DNA of 45,468 nt from IMG/VR virus record IMGVR_UViG_3300045119_000187, positions 1 to 45,468 of that record. One strand, 5' to 3'. The notes beneath the pieces are model-generated. The model was given only the letters and a program-made list of their open reading frames with translations, was not told the origin of the DNA and did not search any database. Each line of letters opens with the position of its first letter. Positions within the stretch are counted from its first letter, which is position 1. A program made the position numbers and the translations under genes. Of this stretch, positions 7,211-16,173 are shown one piece after another. Source of the DNA: a virus.

Positions 7211-8712
7211 AATCCACGCTCGGAGCCCGGAGTCTTTATGACTTCGTTCGCATGGCTTGGAGCGAACTAGAGCCCGGTCCGTTCGTCCCAAATTGGCATC
7301 TAGAGGAGATTTGCACTCATCTTGAGGCAATGTCCAGGATTGAGATTCGCAACCTGGTAATCAATATCCCGCCGGGTACTCTTAAAAGCCTACTCGTCAA
7401 CGTCTTCTGGCCGGCTTGGGAATGGATCGAACGCGCTCCCACGAAGTTCATTTACTTCTCGTATGACTCTTCTCTCGTCGGCGCTCGCGACGGCGGGAAG
7501 ATGGTCGACTTACTAAATAGTCAGTGGTACAAGGAACGGTGGGGCGTCAAGCTCTTGAGCCCCAATCCCTCATCCTACAACTTTGACAATACCTCGGGGG
7601 GATTCCGTTTCGCATCATCGCCGGGCGCTAAGGGCACCGGTCGCCATGGGAATATCGTAGTCATTGACGATCCGGTCAAACCCCCTGACGAATCGATGAC
7701 GTCAGCCATTACCCTCAAAGCCCTTCAAAGGGTTAGCGCCTGGTGGGGTGGACGCGCTGTCAGCCGTCAAGCGGACCCGAAGACGCATCGACAATTGTTG
7801 ATTATGCAACGGGTCCACCATGGGGACCTTGCGGGGGAGTTTATTGGAGAGGGGTGGACGCTTCTGCGCTTTCCGATGCGCTTTGAATCCTCACTCCGTT
7901 GCTCAACGGCTTGGGGCGGCGACCGTCGCAAGGAAGACGGCGAACTTTTGATCCCTCAGCGCTTCGGGGAACAGGAAGTCAAGTCCCTTGAAAGGGGCAT
8001 GGGCCCAACCATCGCATCGGCGCAATTGCAGCAACGCCCCAACGTCAAAGCCGGAGGTATTTTCAAAAGGGCTTACTGGCAATTCTGGCACTATCAGCCA
8101 GATATCCGAGTCCCTTGCCTATGCGATGAATGCTTCGACAAGGGGTATAATCCCGACTGTCCCAATCGCCCGATGACGGCGTGCGAAGTCCTGCCGGATA
8201 ACGGATACGATTTTACCTCTTGGGATATGGCGTTCAAAGGACTTGACACGTCGGACTTTGTATCCTCCGGGACTTGGCGAGCGATCAGTGGGAAGTATTT
8301 TTTGCTTGACATCGGCAACGAACGCATGGGTTTCGCGGACAGCAAGCGCGCTGTCATGCGACGGGCGATCCGCTGGCCGAGCGCTGGCGTGCACCTGGTA
8401 GAGGACAAGGCCAACGGTCCGGCCGTCGTGGATGAGCTCAAGAGCACGATCCCGGGCCTGGAATTGGTCAACCCGGAAGGTGGCAAGGAAAGCCGTGCCG
8501 CCGCGAGTGAGGCGCCGCTAGCAGATCTCCGAGTCTTTGTCCCGCATCCTGCGCTAGACTCGCTCACCTGGACCTTGCTGCAGCAAGCGGAACAGTTCCC
8601 GAACGCTGTCAACGATGATCTTGTCGACATGATGACCCAAGCGTTGATTCACGTCCGTGCGAAGGGACTCGATATGTTCCACGAAGCAATGGCAGCGGTG
8701 CGACATGCCTAA
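7195..8712 (+). CDS. Terminase large subunit
   Basis: The 505-residue packaging motor ATPase-nuclease. Walker A is IPPGTLKS (K64), Walker B is IVVIDDP (D158-D159), and the C-terminal RNase H-like nuclease begins at FTSWDMAF, with further acidic residues at LVEDKANG and VNDDLVDM. It cuts and translocates concatemeric DNA into proheads through the portal, which is the next gene. No small subunit lies beside it; a candidate is at 36484-37245 on the other strand. Confidence 0.95.
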   Translation: MFSQVESTLGARSLYDFVRMAWSELEPGPFVPNWHLEEICTHLEAMSRIEIRNLVINIPPGTLKSLLVNVFWPAWEWIERAPTKFIYFSYDSSLVGARDGGKMVDLLNSQWYKERWGVKLLSPNPSSYNFDNTSGGFRFASSPGAKGTGRHGNIVVIDDPVKPPDESMTSAITLKALQRVSAWWGGRAVSRQADPKTHRQLLIMQRVHHGDLAGEFIGEGWTLLRFPMRFESSLRCSTAWGGDRRKEDGELLIPQRFGEQEVKSLERGMGPTIASAQLQQRPNVKAGGIFKRAYWQFWHYQPDIRVPCLCDECFDKGYNPDCPNRPMTACEVLPDNGYDFTSWDMAFKGLDTSDFVSSGTWRAISGKYFLLDIGNERMGFADSKRAVMRRAIRWPSAGVHLVEDKANGPAVVDELKSTIPGLELVNPEGGKESRAAASEAPLADLRVFVPHPALDSLTWTLLQQAEQFPNAVNDDLVDMMTQALIHVRAKGLDMFHEAMAAVRHA

Positions 8713-10054
8713 TTACGGCATGGTCCTTAGGGATTACGTGGCTAGCGCCCTACGCGTAGATACTTGGATGAATCCATTTACGGGATTCGGTACCGGGCGA
8801 GACAAGACTACGCAAAGCGTATTCTATCCTGATGAGTTACTCTATCCACCGGCCGCTACGAACCTCTACAATTTCTCGTCCACTGCGCGGAAGATCGTCT
8901 CCCTCATCCCGGAAGAAATGCTCCGGGAAGGGTTTGAAATCAAGTGCGACGATCCACGATTCGCAGAACGGTTGGACGAGAAGTGCGTCGCGTTGGGACT
9001 TGAAGGCGTATTCTTCGACGCCCTATCTTGGGGTCGCTTATACGGCGGCGGGCTTATTTGGGTAGGGCTCAACGATGGCCGGCCCCCTGATTACCCCGTG
9101 GGCAAAGATATCCGAAGCGTCGATTTTCTTGAAGTGTTTGATCCCCGCTTCGCGATGCCGGACGGGATCCACATTAACGATCCGGAGCATTGGCGTCTTT
9201 GGGGTGTCGAAGGTGGAAACGCTAGGGTGCATAGGTCACGCATCTTGCGGTTTGGCGGAGCTCACACCGACGATTTGAGCCGTAGGGGTAATAAAGGATG
9301 GGATTACTCAATCCTTCAAGCCCTTCTTAAGGACATCCAGGCTTTCGACGAAGCATTCCACAGCGCGCATATTATGCTAGGCGACGCGAGCCAAGCGGTT
9401 ATCAAGCTTAAGGGCTTGCTCGCCATGCTCGCGGGCAAGAAACAAGAGGACCTAAGGACGCGAGCAGCCTTGCTGGACATGTCCCGCTCCGTAGCTCGCG
9501 CTCTCTTTCTTGACGAGGGAGAGGATTTCCAAAAGATCGCTACGGTATTTAGTGGCGTCGCCGATGTCTTATCGATGTCGGCCAAGAAATTGTCAGCCGC
9601 TACAGGTATCCCTGTAGCCGTATTGTTAGGCGAAAGCCCCGCGGGACTACAAGCCACGGGCGCAATCGATATCCGAATCTTCTACGACAAAGTAAAAGCA
9701 TCCCGGAAGCGAACCCTAGACAGGCCGCTAAAGGGTCTTCTACGTCTCATCGCTCGAACGATGGGATACGCTGGCGATGTGGATATTGAATGGCCCTCGC
9801 TTTGGCAATCTAGCCCTAAGGAAGAGGCCGACGAGCGTTTGGTCATTGCTCAATCGGACAAGATCTACGAAGACATGGGCGCGTATACCCCCGAGCAAAT
9901 TGCAAAGTCCCGATGGGGCAAGGGCGAATACTCGGCGGATATGGTCTACGATCCTCGCGAAAGTCCGACGTGGGCCGCGCAACCTACTAACGTGACGCAG
10001 GATCCGGTAGGCGGTAAACCGGTAGAGACGGCGCCTAAGCCGTTTGGCAAGTGA
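8705..10054 (+). CDS. Portal protein (DUF1073-like)
   Basis: A 449-residue protein starting at ATG 8705 inside the end of the terminase gene. It follows the DUF1073/anti-CBASS-style portal pattern: early FSSTARKIVSLIPEEMLREG, then SWGRLYGGGLIWVGL, and the late block LLGESPAGLQATGAIDIRIFYDKV. Twelve copies would form the DNA entry ring and connect head to tail. The position directly after terminase supports this. Confidence 0.92.
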   Translation: MPNYGMVLRDYVASALRVDTWMNPFTGFGTGRDKTTQSVFYPDELLYPPAATNLYNFSSTARKIVSLIPEEMLREGFEIKCDDPRFAERLDEKCVALGLEGVFFDALSWGRLYGGGLIWVGLNDGRPPDYPVGKDIRSVDFLEVFDPRFAMPDGIHINDPEHWRLWGVEGGNARVHRSRILRFGGAHTDDLSRRGNKGWDYSILQALLKDIQAFDEAFHSAHIMLGDASQAVIKLKGLLAMLAGKKQEDLRTRAALLDMSRSVARALFLDEGEDFQKIATVFSGVADVLSMSAKKLSAATGIPVAVLLGESPAGLQATGAIDIRIFYDKVKASRKRTLDRPLKGLLRLIARTMGYAGDVDIEWPSLWQSSPKEEADERLVIAQSDKIYEDMGAYTPEQIAKSRWGKGEYSADMVYDPRESPTWAAQPTNVTQDPVGGKPVETAPKPFGK

Positions 10055-10200
10055 ACGAATTAATCAAAGAAGCCAAAGAATTTCTGGCGCGTACCTCTCT
10101 TCCTAAAAGCGAGGGTGCTAAATTAGTCAAAAGGTTAGTCGAGGCATTGGAATACGAAATCAAAAATCAACCTCCGCCGTACTATGGGGCATCCGGATAA
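10051..10200 (+). CDS. Short 49-residue hypothetical protein
   Basis: GTG at 10051 overlaps the portal stop and opens a 49-codon frame ending at TAA 10200. The product begins NELIKEAKEFLARTSLPK and is a charged helix with a Pro/Tyr-rich end. The overlap, charged composition and exact fit between neighbours support a real gene. Function unknown. Confidence 0.55.
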   Translation: MNELIKEAKEFLARTSLPKSEGAKLVKRLVEALEYEIKNQPPPYYGASG

Positions 10201-10206
10201 CTCAGG

Positions 10207-10920
10207 TTGAAACCTCCGATCGGGCTCGCCAAAGAATATTCCGCTTACCTCCGCAAGAGGTATCAACGCATTTCCGAGTCCGTTGACCTAACGCACGGTT
10301 GGGAAACCAACCCTGTCCACGCGTCCGGTACGGTTCCGCGTGCGGACGCGAGCACCTTTGTACATAACGCGATCCAGAAATTGGTGCGTGTCGTCTCGGA
10401 TAATCCTGTCCCCTCCGAACATTTGGAGGGACTCGCGAACGCTGTCGACAAGCGCAACAAGCGGGTTATCGGTATCCCTACGTCGCAACACGCGCCAGGC
10501 GCACCTATCGCCGTATTCCGGGATCGGAATCTGGAGTTGATCAAATCCCTGGATAAGGAAATGATCGATCAATTGCGCGACGTCTTGGAGAACGCGGAGA
10601 AGAACGCTCTCAGGGTCGAAACCCTGCGCGCTCAAATTCAGGAGCGCTTCGACGTCTCTAAGTCTCATGCTGATTTAATCGCTACAGATCAGGTTCTCAA
10701 ACTCAATTCTAATATCACCGAATGGCGTCAAACCTCCGCCGGGATTACTCAATATGAATGGTCCACGTCAGGCGACGAACGCGTGCGACCTATGCACGAC
10801 GAATTAGATGGTACCATTCAGTCATGGTCCGCACCTCCGGTAACGACCAAAGACGGCGATCGGAACCATCCCGGACAGGATATCCGTTGCCGCTGCGTTG
10901 CTATTCCTATCGTACCCTAA
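10207..10920 (+). CDS. Mu F-like head morphogenesis (minor capsid) protein
   Basis: A 237-residue protein with the phage Mu gpF C-terminal signature: VLKLNSNITEWRQTSAGITQYEWSTSGDERVRPMHDELDG in pattern, ending DIRCRCVAIPI. It acts in prohead assembly, often with the portal. The frame is closed by the stop at 10198, and no ATG or GTG occurs near, so TTG 10207 is almost certainly the start. Its end overlaps the antisense gene at 10907-11089. Confidence 0.88.
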   Translation: MKPPIGLAKEYSAYLRKRYQRISESVDLTHGWETNPVHASGTVPRADASTFVHNAIQKLVRVVSDNPVPSEHLEGLANAVDKRNKRVIGIPTSQHAPGAPIAVFRDRNLELIKSLDKEMIDQLRDVLENAEKNALRVETLRAQIQERFDVSKSHADLIATDQVLKLNSNITEWRQTSAGITQYEWSTSGDERVRPMHDELDGTIQSWSAPPVTTKDGDRNHPGQDIRCRCVAIPIVP

Positions 10921-11089
10921 TAGTTCCGAGGCTCAGAAACCCGAACGCTTCTAGCAACCATAGACACACGAACAGAATAACGATCACGCGAATAATCGTT
11001 TTGATCGTATTGTCCAACGGTAGAAGTTGCATCAGGTAGAGAAGCAACCCCACGACTACCAGCACAACCAACAATCCAATGAGCGTCAT
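10907..11089 (-). CDS. Small two-helix membrane protein, antisense in head operon
   Basis: A 60-residue minus-strand gene that fills the only ~200-base gap in the head block. It has two hydrophobic helices (LIGLLVVLVVVGLLLYLMQLL and VIVILFVCLWLLEAFGFLSL in pattern) joined by PLDNTIKTII. This closely resembles the Thivi_2564-type small membrane proteins. The composition is too hydrophobic to be a chance shadow. It converges with the minor head gene by 14 bases and has no clear ribosome site. Holin-like or envelope roles are possible; unknown. Confidence 0.65.
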   Translation of the reverse strand: MTLIGLLVVLVVVGLLLYLMQLLPLDNTIKTIIRVIVILFVCLWLLEAFGFLSLGTIRVR

Positions 11090-11126
11090 GCTTGTTGGAT
11101 GACACCGACCGTGCTAGGCGTTGCAT

Positions 11127-12386
11127 GTGCCCTTCCGCGTCGACTCGACACGCCTTGACGCGTACGAAGTCCAGCCGGATGGCTCCCTTCGGATCGACGC
11201 CTACCCTACGCGCGCAGGCGTCCTGACCTACAAGACCGCGGACGGCGGGACGGTGCGAGAGCTCCGGCCACCCTCCGAAGTCTTCGCGCCGGAGTCGCTG
11301 GCGACGTTGGCGAGTCGAGCCGTAACGGACCTTCACCCTGCGGAAGGACAGGTCACGCTGGCCAACCGTCGGGCTCTAAGCGTTGGGCACGTGGGAGATT
11401 CGGTGGTCCCTCATGAGGACGGCCAACGGGTCAAGACGTCTGTCTATATTTACGACCCTGAAATGATTCGGGCCATTCAAGACGGAACACGCAAAGAATT
11501 ATCCGCGGGATATTACGCCGACACCCTAGATCAGCCCGGAGTATACGAAGGGCAGGGATACGATCGAGTACAGTCTAATATTAAATACAACCATCTAGCT
11601 CTTGGTCCCGAGGGGTGGGGCCGGGCCGGGCCGTCGTGCGCCCTTCGTACAGACGACGCATACTCAGTGCTTGACACGGAGACCACTACACGCGAGCCTG
11701 TGCGCATGGCGCTCCGAATCGATGGCAAAGATTACGACGCGGCGACTCCCGAGGCTCAGGCCGCAATCACTACCCTCGAGAGCGACCGAGAGAAGATCAA
11801 AGGCAACCTCGCTGCCGAGCAAGCCAAGAGCGCGGATCTGTCCAAGCGTTTGGACAGCGCGAACGATCCCAAGCGCTTGACGGAGGCCGTGGCGAAGCGC
11901 GTTCAGCTCTTGGCCGATGTTGCCAAGGGCAATCGCCATTTCATGTCGGACGCCGATGATGCGCCGGACGGCGAAGCAATGTCGACGCAAAGCGCTGTCG
12001 ACATCATGAAAGACGCGATCAAGCGTTGGAACCCCGGCATCAAGATCGAAGGTCAATCCGACGATTTCGTGACGGGGGTTTTCTCCGCCATGATTGCTGA
12101 TTTGCTCGGTGAAGATACCGAGCCCACGCCCACCATGACGGACGCGCTTCCGCCGCCTAAAGCGTCGCCTCCCGAAATGGAATTGAACGGCCGGCCCGGG
12201 GCTACTCCACTCGCGCGCTCGCGGGCCGGGCTCCGTCAGCCCGGGACCATCAAGAGGGACTCCAACGGATACCCCATCGGGTCGGGTAGTCGAACGGATG
12301 CATCGGACGAAGATCCGGAAGCACGTCAGTACAAAGAAAACTCCGAACGGTGGCAGAAGCCCCTTTCGGCTTCCAAGGGAACCTGA
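11127..12386 (+). CDS. DUF2213-like head protein, scaffold/protease candidate
   Basis: A 419-residue protein, start GTG 11127 with AGG 8 bases before (TTG 11121 is an alternative). The first ~190 residues match DUF2213: YKTADGGTVRELRPPSEVF, LHPAEGQVTLANR, KELSAGYYADTLDQPG and NHLALGPEGWGRAG. These proteins are placed as capsid proteases or scaffolds. Residues ~215-300 are helical, like a scaffold core (LESDREKIKGNLAAEQAK), and the C-terminus is disordered. The place before the cement and capsid genes fits a scaffolding protease. Confidence 0.85.
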   Translation: MPFRVDSTRLDAYEVQPDGSLRIDAYPTRAGVLTYKTADGGTVRELRPPSEVFAPESLATLASRAVTDLHPAEGQVTLANRRALSVGHVGDSVVPHEDGQRVKTSVYIYDPEMIRAIQDGTRKELSAGYYADTLDQPGVYEGQGYDRVQSNIKYNHLALGPEGWGRAGPSCALRTDDAYSVLDTETTTREPVRMALRIDGKDYDAATPEAQAAITTLESDREKIKGNLAAEQAKSADLSKRLDSANDPKRLTEAVAKRVQLLADVAKGNRHFMSDADDAPDGEAMSTQSAVDIMKDAIKRWNPGIKIEGQSDDFVTGVFSAMIADLLGEDTEPTPTMTDALPPPKASPPEMELNGRPGATPLARSRAGLRQPGTIKRDSNGYPIGSGSRTDASDEDPEARQYKENSERWQKPLSASKGT

Positions 12387-12389
12387 GAA

Positions 12390-13217
12390 ATGGGAATCGG
12401 AATTTATCCGCAAACGTCCGTTGCTCAGTTCCCGGGGGCTGCGTTCGCCGGTATGCTTGGCGATTCCTGGTTCGGACAGGATATCGAATCCGGGGTGTGT
12501 TCTGAAACGGCCGGGTTCGAAGCGGGAATCGCTGTCATTCAGGACGGCGATCCCGGAGTGCTTCCCGGCAACGCTCAAAAGGTGAAGTTGCCGGTAGACG
12601 CAACTTCGGTGGTGGAAGGTTTCACGATCTTCCGCACTATGAAACAACCGCAAAGCCCCCGCTTCGCGTTGTACGATTCCGTCGGCGTCCTGAAGAAGGG
12701 CCGGATCTGGTGTCTCTGTCAAGCCAACGTCAATCAGGGCGATGATGTTTATGCCTGGTACGCCAGTTCCGGCGGAACCAAGGGCAGCATCCGAAACGAT
12801 GCGGGTAGCACCCAAGCTGTCAAGGTCCGTGGCGCTCGTGTCGTCCGTGGTGGACTCGCCGCCGGTTTCGCGTTGATCGATTTCAATTGGCCCGAGGCTT
12901 CTGCCGATGCCTCGGTTCAGAGCGGCGGCAACTGGAACGTTACGGCTGTCAAGACTTCGGCCTATACCGCTGTCATCGGCGATTTGGTTCTCGTCGACCC
13001 GACGGGCGGAGCATTCACTGTCACGCTGCCTACGGCCGTTGGTGTCTCTGGCCGGTCGATCCGTATCTTCAACAATACAGCTTCGACCACTGCCGTTACC
13101 GTCGCTACGACGTCTTCTCAGACGATCAACGGCGGTGCTACCGCCACCATGAACACCGCGCATGCCGGTAAGGACTTCACGTCCGACGGCGCTAATTGGG
13201 TCATGGTCGAAGCGTGA
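12390..13217 (+). CDS. Structural cement protein with C-terminal decoration domain
   Basis: A 275-residue protein. Residues 1-170 resemble phage structural cement proteins (N-terminal PQTSVAQFPGAAFAGMLGDS, later VLPGNAQKVKLP). The last ~88 residues form a beta-rich domain (GDLVLVDPTGGAFTVTLP, RIFNNTASTTAVTV, SQTINGG, NWVMVEA). The same domain is repeated as the whole of the next gene. It probably sits on the outside of the capsid. Confidence 0.82.
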   Translation: MGIGIYPQTSVAQFPGAAFAGMLGDSWFGQDIESGVCSETAGFEAGIAVIQDGDPGVLPGNAQKVKLPVDATSVVEGFTIFRTMKQPQSPRFALYDSVGVLKKGRIWCLCQANVNQGDDVYAWYASSGGTKGSIRNDAGSTQAVKVRGARVVRGGLAAGFALIDFNWPEASADASVQSGGNWNVTAVKTSAYTAVIGDLVLVDPTGGAFTVTLPTAVGVSGRSIRIFNNTASTTAVTVATTSSQTINGGATATMNTAHAGKDFTSDGANWVMVEA

Positions 13218-13504
13218 TCAATACGGTAGAAGTAACCGGACCGTTTACTGCCGATCATACTGCCAACGTTGGGCAGTTGGTTCAAGTCGACCCGACGGGC
13301 GGAGCGTTTGCAATCAATTTGCCCAATGCGAAGTTTTGCAAAGGGCAATCTGTTCGAGTAGTAAACGTTTCGTCTAGTACCACTGCCGTTACCGTTACGG
13401 CCCGGTTTTCACAAACGATCAACGGAACCGCGACGTTGGCCATGACTACGGCTTACGGCTCCAAAAACTTCACGTCCAACGGCTCCAATTGGCTCGCGTA
13501 CTAA
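13214..13504 (+). CDS. Stand-alone copy of the decoration domain
   Basis: A 96-residue protein from GTG 13214 (GTGA overlap). It is clearly homologous to the C-terminal domain of the gene before it: GQLVQVDPTGGAFAINLP, VVNVSSSTTAVTVT, SQTINGTATLAMTTAYGSK and SNWLAY align almost column by column. This is a tandem duplication that split off one domain, likely a minor head decoration protein. Confidence 0.8.
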   Translation: MINTVEVTGPFTADHTANVGQLVQVDPTGGAFAINLPNAKFCKGQSVRVVNVSSSTTAVTVTARFSQTINGTATLAMTTAYGSKNFTSNGSNWLAY

Positions 13505-13514
13505 GGAACTAGGA

Positions 13515-14507
13515 ATGCACACCCAAGCTTGGCACGTGGACGCGAAAGACCCGCACCTTCTCCGTCACATTGCGGATTCGTGGTACGCCGCGAAAGGTGT
13601 ACGTCTGGACGCTGGCGAAACGGCAGCCATCGCCCGTCAATTGACGTACAACATCAAGCGTCTTTTCGACAAGAAATACCCCGAGCTTCGCGCGCGTGAT
13701 TTTATCCCGGTAAACTACGAAGTCCCGGAAGGCGCGGAAGCTTGGTCGGAGAAGGGCTTTGACTGGGCCGGCATGGCCAAGATCATCGATTCTTTTGCCG
13801 ACGATCTTCCGCTTGTCGACATCATGGCGGAGGAAGTTCTTCACAAGCCGAAGTACGCCGGCGATGCGTATATGTACACCCTCGAGGATCTTGCTCGGCA
13901 AGCGTTCTCGGGTATTCAGGTTGACAATAAGCGCGCGTTCGCCGCGAAGCGTGCTTGGGAAAACCTGGTTGAGCAGTTGGGCGCCATCGGGAACGCAGCG
14001 GCGAATATCCCGGGGTTCCTGACGAACGCCAACGTTACCGTTTTGACGGCTGCGGGTGGCAATATTAATGGCGCATGGGCGACAGCGACGAGTCAACAGA
14101 TTTATTCCGATCTGATGATCATGACGTCCACCATGGTCAGTACGACCAAGGGTGTTTTCAAGCCAGACACCATGTTGCTTCCGATTTCGAGCTACGAAAT
14201 CGTCATGACCAAGCCGTTCTCCGACTTGGATCCAACTCCGGTTGGTATGGTGTTCCTGAAGAACAATCCTCATATCCGCAACATTGATCAATGGGCATTC
14301 TTGGAGACCGCGGACGCGGCCGGTACCGGTCCACGCGCAGTCGTCTACAAGCGTGACTCCGAAATTTTGGAGCTCATGATCATGAAGGAGTTTACTCAAC
14401 TCCCCCCGAAGCAAAAGGCTTTGGCGTTCCTGATTGACTGCTACGGCGTGATCGGTGGAGTTGCGATCCACTATCCTCTCGGTATCGAATACGTGGACGG
14501 CTTGTGA
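13515..14507 (+). CDS. Major capsid protein (DUF2184-like)
   Basis: A 330-residue HK97-fold candidate with an AAGGAACTAGGA ribosome region before ATG. DUF2184-like features are the N-terminal Ile/Arg helix (AIARQLTYNIKRLFDKKYPEL), the mid block AKRAWENLVEQLGAIG, the domain FKPDTMLLPISSYEIV and the end LAFLIDCYGVIGGVAIHYP. It follows the cement proteins, as usual in this phage group. Confidence 0.92.
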   Translation: MHTQAWHVDAKDPHLLRHIADSWYAAKGVRLDAGETAAIARQLTYNIKRLFDKKYPELRARDFIPVNYEVPEGAEAWSEKGFDWAGMAKIIDSFADDLPLVDIMAEEVLHKPKYAGDAYMYTLEDLARQAFSGIQVDNKRAFAAKRAWENLVEQLGAIGNAAANIPGFLTNANVTVLTAAGGNINGAWATATSQQIYSDLMIMTSTMVSTTKGVFKPDTMLLPISSYEIVMTKPFSDLDPTPVGMVFLKNNPHIRNIDQWAFLETADAAGTGPRAVVYKRDSEILELMIMKEFTQLPPKQKALAFLIDCYGVIGGVAIHYPLGIEYVDGL

Positions 14508-14872
14508 TCATCAAAAACGTCTCTAGTCGCCTCCACATTCTTCACGCCGAAAAAGGCGCCGGAAAAGAAATTCGCCTTTCTCCCGGAGCAATGTGCGAAG
14601 TCTCGGACGAGATTGGCCAGAAAATCCTAGGGTCTCCTAGCGGCCGAGTCGGAGAATTGGTCTCCGAAAACATCCCGATGCCCAAAGCAAAGGGCTTGAC
14701 GCTTCGGGCGATGCCTGAAGATGAAGCCATTGCAGCCATCGGGAAATGCGAAGACTCCGAAGCACTCGACCAATGGGCCGCAAACGATGATCGCGACGGC
14801 GTTCTAAAAGCCATCATGATTCGCAAGTCTCAGATCTTGCCGGCCGTCTTTCAGAAAAAGAAGCGTCATTGA
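14504..14872 (+). CDS. Head-tail region hypothetical protein
   Basis: A 122-residue protein beginning at GTG in a GTGA overlap with the capsid gene. The N-terminal part is beta-rich (IKNVSSRLHILHAEKGAGKEIRLSPGAMCEV); the C-terminal part is a helix with basic end (QKKKRH). The place after the capsid gene suggests a head completion or fibre-like accessory, not recognised by motif. Confidence 0.7.
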   Translation: MIIKNVSSRLHILHAEKGAGKEIRLSPGAMCEVSDEIGQKILGSPSGRVGELVSENIPMPKAKGLTLRAMPEDEAIAAIGKCEDSEALDQWAANDDRDGVLKAIMIRKSQILPAVFQKKKRH

Positions 14873-15153
14873 ATCTGGCGACGTTCCGCGTTCAGTATCC
14901 TGAATTCCGCTCGTGTGCGGACCCTGTAGCGCAAGCATTCTTGGACGCCAGCGCTTCAGAACTGAACGACTCGGGATATCTGGATCCCTATTACGACCAA
15001 ATGCATGGTCTCCTGACGGCGCACCAATTGAGTCAGTCTCCCAACGGACAGCAAGCGCGTTTGCAGGTGACTGACAAGGCCGGGAAGACTACGTACTGGA
15101 ATCGCTATTGCCAATTGCGCGAAGAGTTGACCGCGTTTGATAGGGTATTTTGA
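14869..15153 (+). CDS. DUF4054-like head-tail connector
   Basis: A 94-residue protein from TTG 14869 (TTGA overlap). FRVQYPEFRSCADPVAQAFLDASASELN and the central DQMHGLLTAHQLS match the DUF4054 pattern, proteins placed at the head-tail joint like gp6/gp15-type adaptors. At 94 residues it is somewhat shorter than I expect for the family. It would bind below the portal ring. Confidence 0.82.
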   Translation: MNLATFRVQYPEFRSCADPVAQAFLDASASELNDSGYLDPYYDQMHGLLTAHQLSQSPNGQQARLQVTDKAGKTTYWNRYCQLREELTAFDRVF

Positions 15154-15602
15154 GCGTCTCAGATCGTGACAACGGTCTGAAAGCCCTTTTGCAGAGGGTC
15201 AAGGCGTCCAAGCTCCAGATTACCGTGGGCGTTCACGCTGAAGAGGGAGCGGGAACCTACGAAGGTGGCGCTACTGTTGCCGACGTCGCTAGTTACAACG
15301 AATTCGGCACGGAGCGAATCCCGGCCCGTCCGTTCCTGTCTGGTTGGTTCGACGCCAATCAGTCTGCCATTGAGAAGCAACTCCAAAAAGCAGGCGAACG
15401 AATTACCAAAGGACAGGACCCGGAGCAAGCCTTGGATCTGGTTGCTCAGTGGGCCGCTGGACAGGTGCAAAAGGGCATCTCGGCCGGTGTACCTCCGCCG
15501 AACGCTGCGAGCACGGTAGCACGCAAAGGATCTAGCAAACCCTTGATCGGCGAAACCGGGCAACTCCGTAGCAGCATCCGAGGGCGCGTTGGGCACGCTT
15601 AG
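15150..15602 (+). CDS. HK97 gp10-like / tail completion protein candidate
   Basis: A 150-residue protein from TTG 15150 (TTGA overlap). It has a typical connector pattern: KLQITVGVHAEEGAG, VADVASYNEFGTERIPARPFL, a helix with EKQLQKAGERI, and end LIGETGQLRSSIRGRV. This matches head-tail joining proteins that organise tail attachment. Confidence 0.8.
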   Translation: MSVSDRDNGLKALLQRVKASKLQITVGVHAEEGAGTYEGGATVADVASYNEFGTERIPARPFLSGWFDANQSAIEKQLQKAGERITKGQDPEQALDLVAQWAAGQVQKGISAGVPPPNAASTVARKGSSKPLIGETGQLRSSIRGRVGHA

Positions 15603-15606
15603 CACC

Positions 15607-16173
15607 ATGCAAGTGGGCCTCGTGGCCATCGCGGCGACTCTGACGGGGTTGGACGCACAAGACTGCGTATGGGAGCAACGCTCGCGACCATTCATCAATC
15701 CGATCGGCCGCGCAATTTGCTTGATGTCTCTCGGTCCGATTGCGACTCCGTATTCCCAAACGGATGAATTGCGCACGACGTTCGACATCGCACGACCGAC
15801 GAATACTGAGTTTCGGGATACAGCCATTGGACTCCGCAAGATGCCTTGGCGTCTTAAGGTCCAGTGTTTCGAGCAAACGGACACTGAAAATGCTTGGGTC
15901 TATCTCGAGCGTGCAAGGCTCAGGTTTGTGTGGCGCGGGACTTCTGACGCGCTGAATGCGATTGATTGTGGCTTTGCACAAGCAAGTCAAGTATTTGATC
16001 TGTCGGTTCCGGTTGACGAACACATGACGAGCATGGCTGCGATTGACGTTACACTGATCGCCAAACTCGAAGAAACCGATCCGACCGGCTACGGATACAT
16101 CCAGACGATTACCGGAACTAGCACTCTGCTACCGGGCGATCCTGTCCCCTATGAATTGGACCTTCCCTCATGA
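15607..16173 (+). CDS. Tail terminator/neck protein (LIC_12616-like)
   Basis: A 188-residue protein; ATG 15607 is preferred over TTG 15589, which overlaps the previous gene. It carries FINPIGRAICLMSLGPIATP, then a central region of beta strands ending in SMAAIDVTLIAKLEE. Similar proteins follow the gp10-like gene in this phage group and cap the tail or form the neck. The stop overlaps the sheath ATG. Confidence 0.68.
   Translation: MQVGLVAIAATLTGLDAQDCVWEQRSRPFINPIGRAICLMSLGPIATPYSQTDELRTTFDIARPTNTEFRDTAIGLRKMPWRLKVQCFEQTDTENAWVYLERARLRFVWRGTSDALNAIDCGFAQASQVFDLSVPVDEHMTSMAAIDVTLIAKLEETDPTGYGYIQTITGTSTLLPGDPVPYELDLPS

Noticed and set aside
11664-13163. 499-codon open frame on the minus strand across DUF2213 and cement genes
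   Set aside because: It lies opposite two well-supported genes, has Arg/Gly-rich shadow composition and no ribosome site.
13509-14471. 320-codon open frame on the minus strand
   Set aside because: It mirrors the major capsid gene and its product has no family features.
15159-15884. 241-codon minus-strand frame
   Set aside because: A shadow of two connector genes, without a ribosome site.
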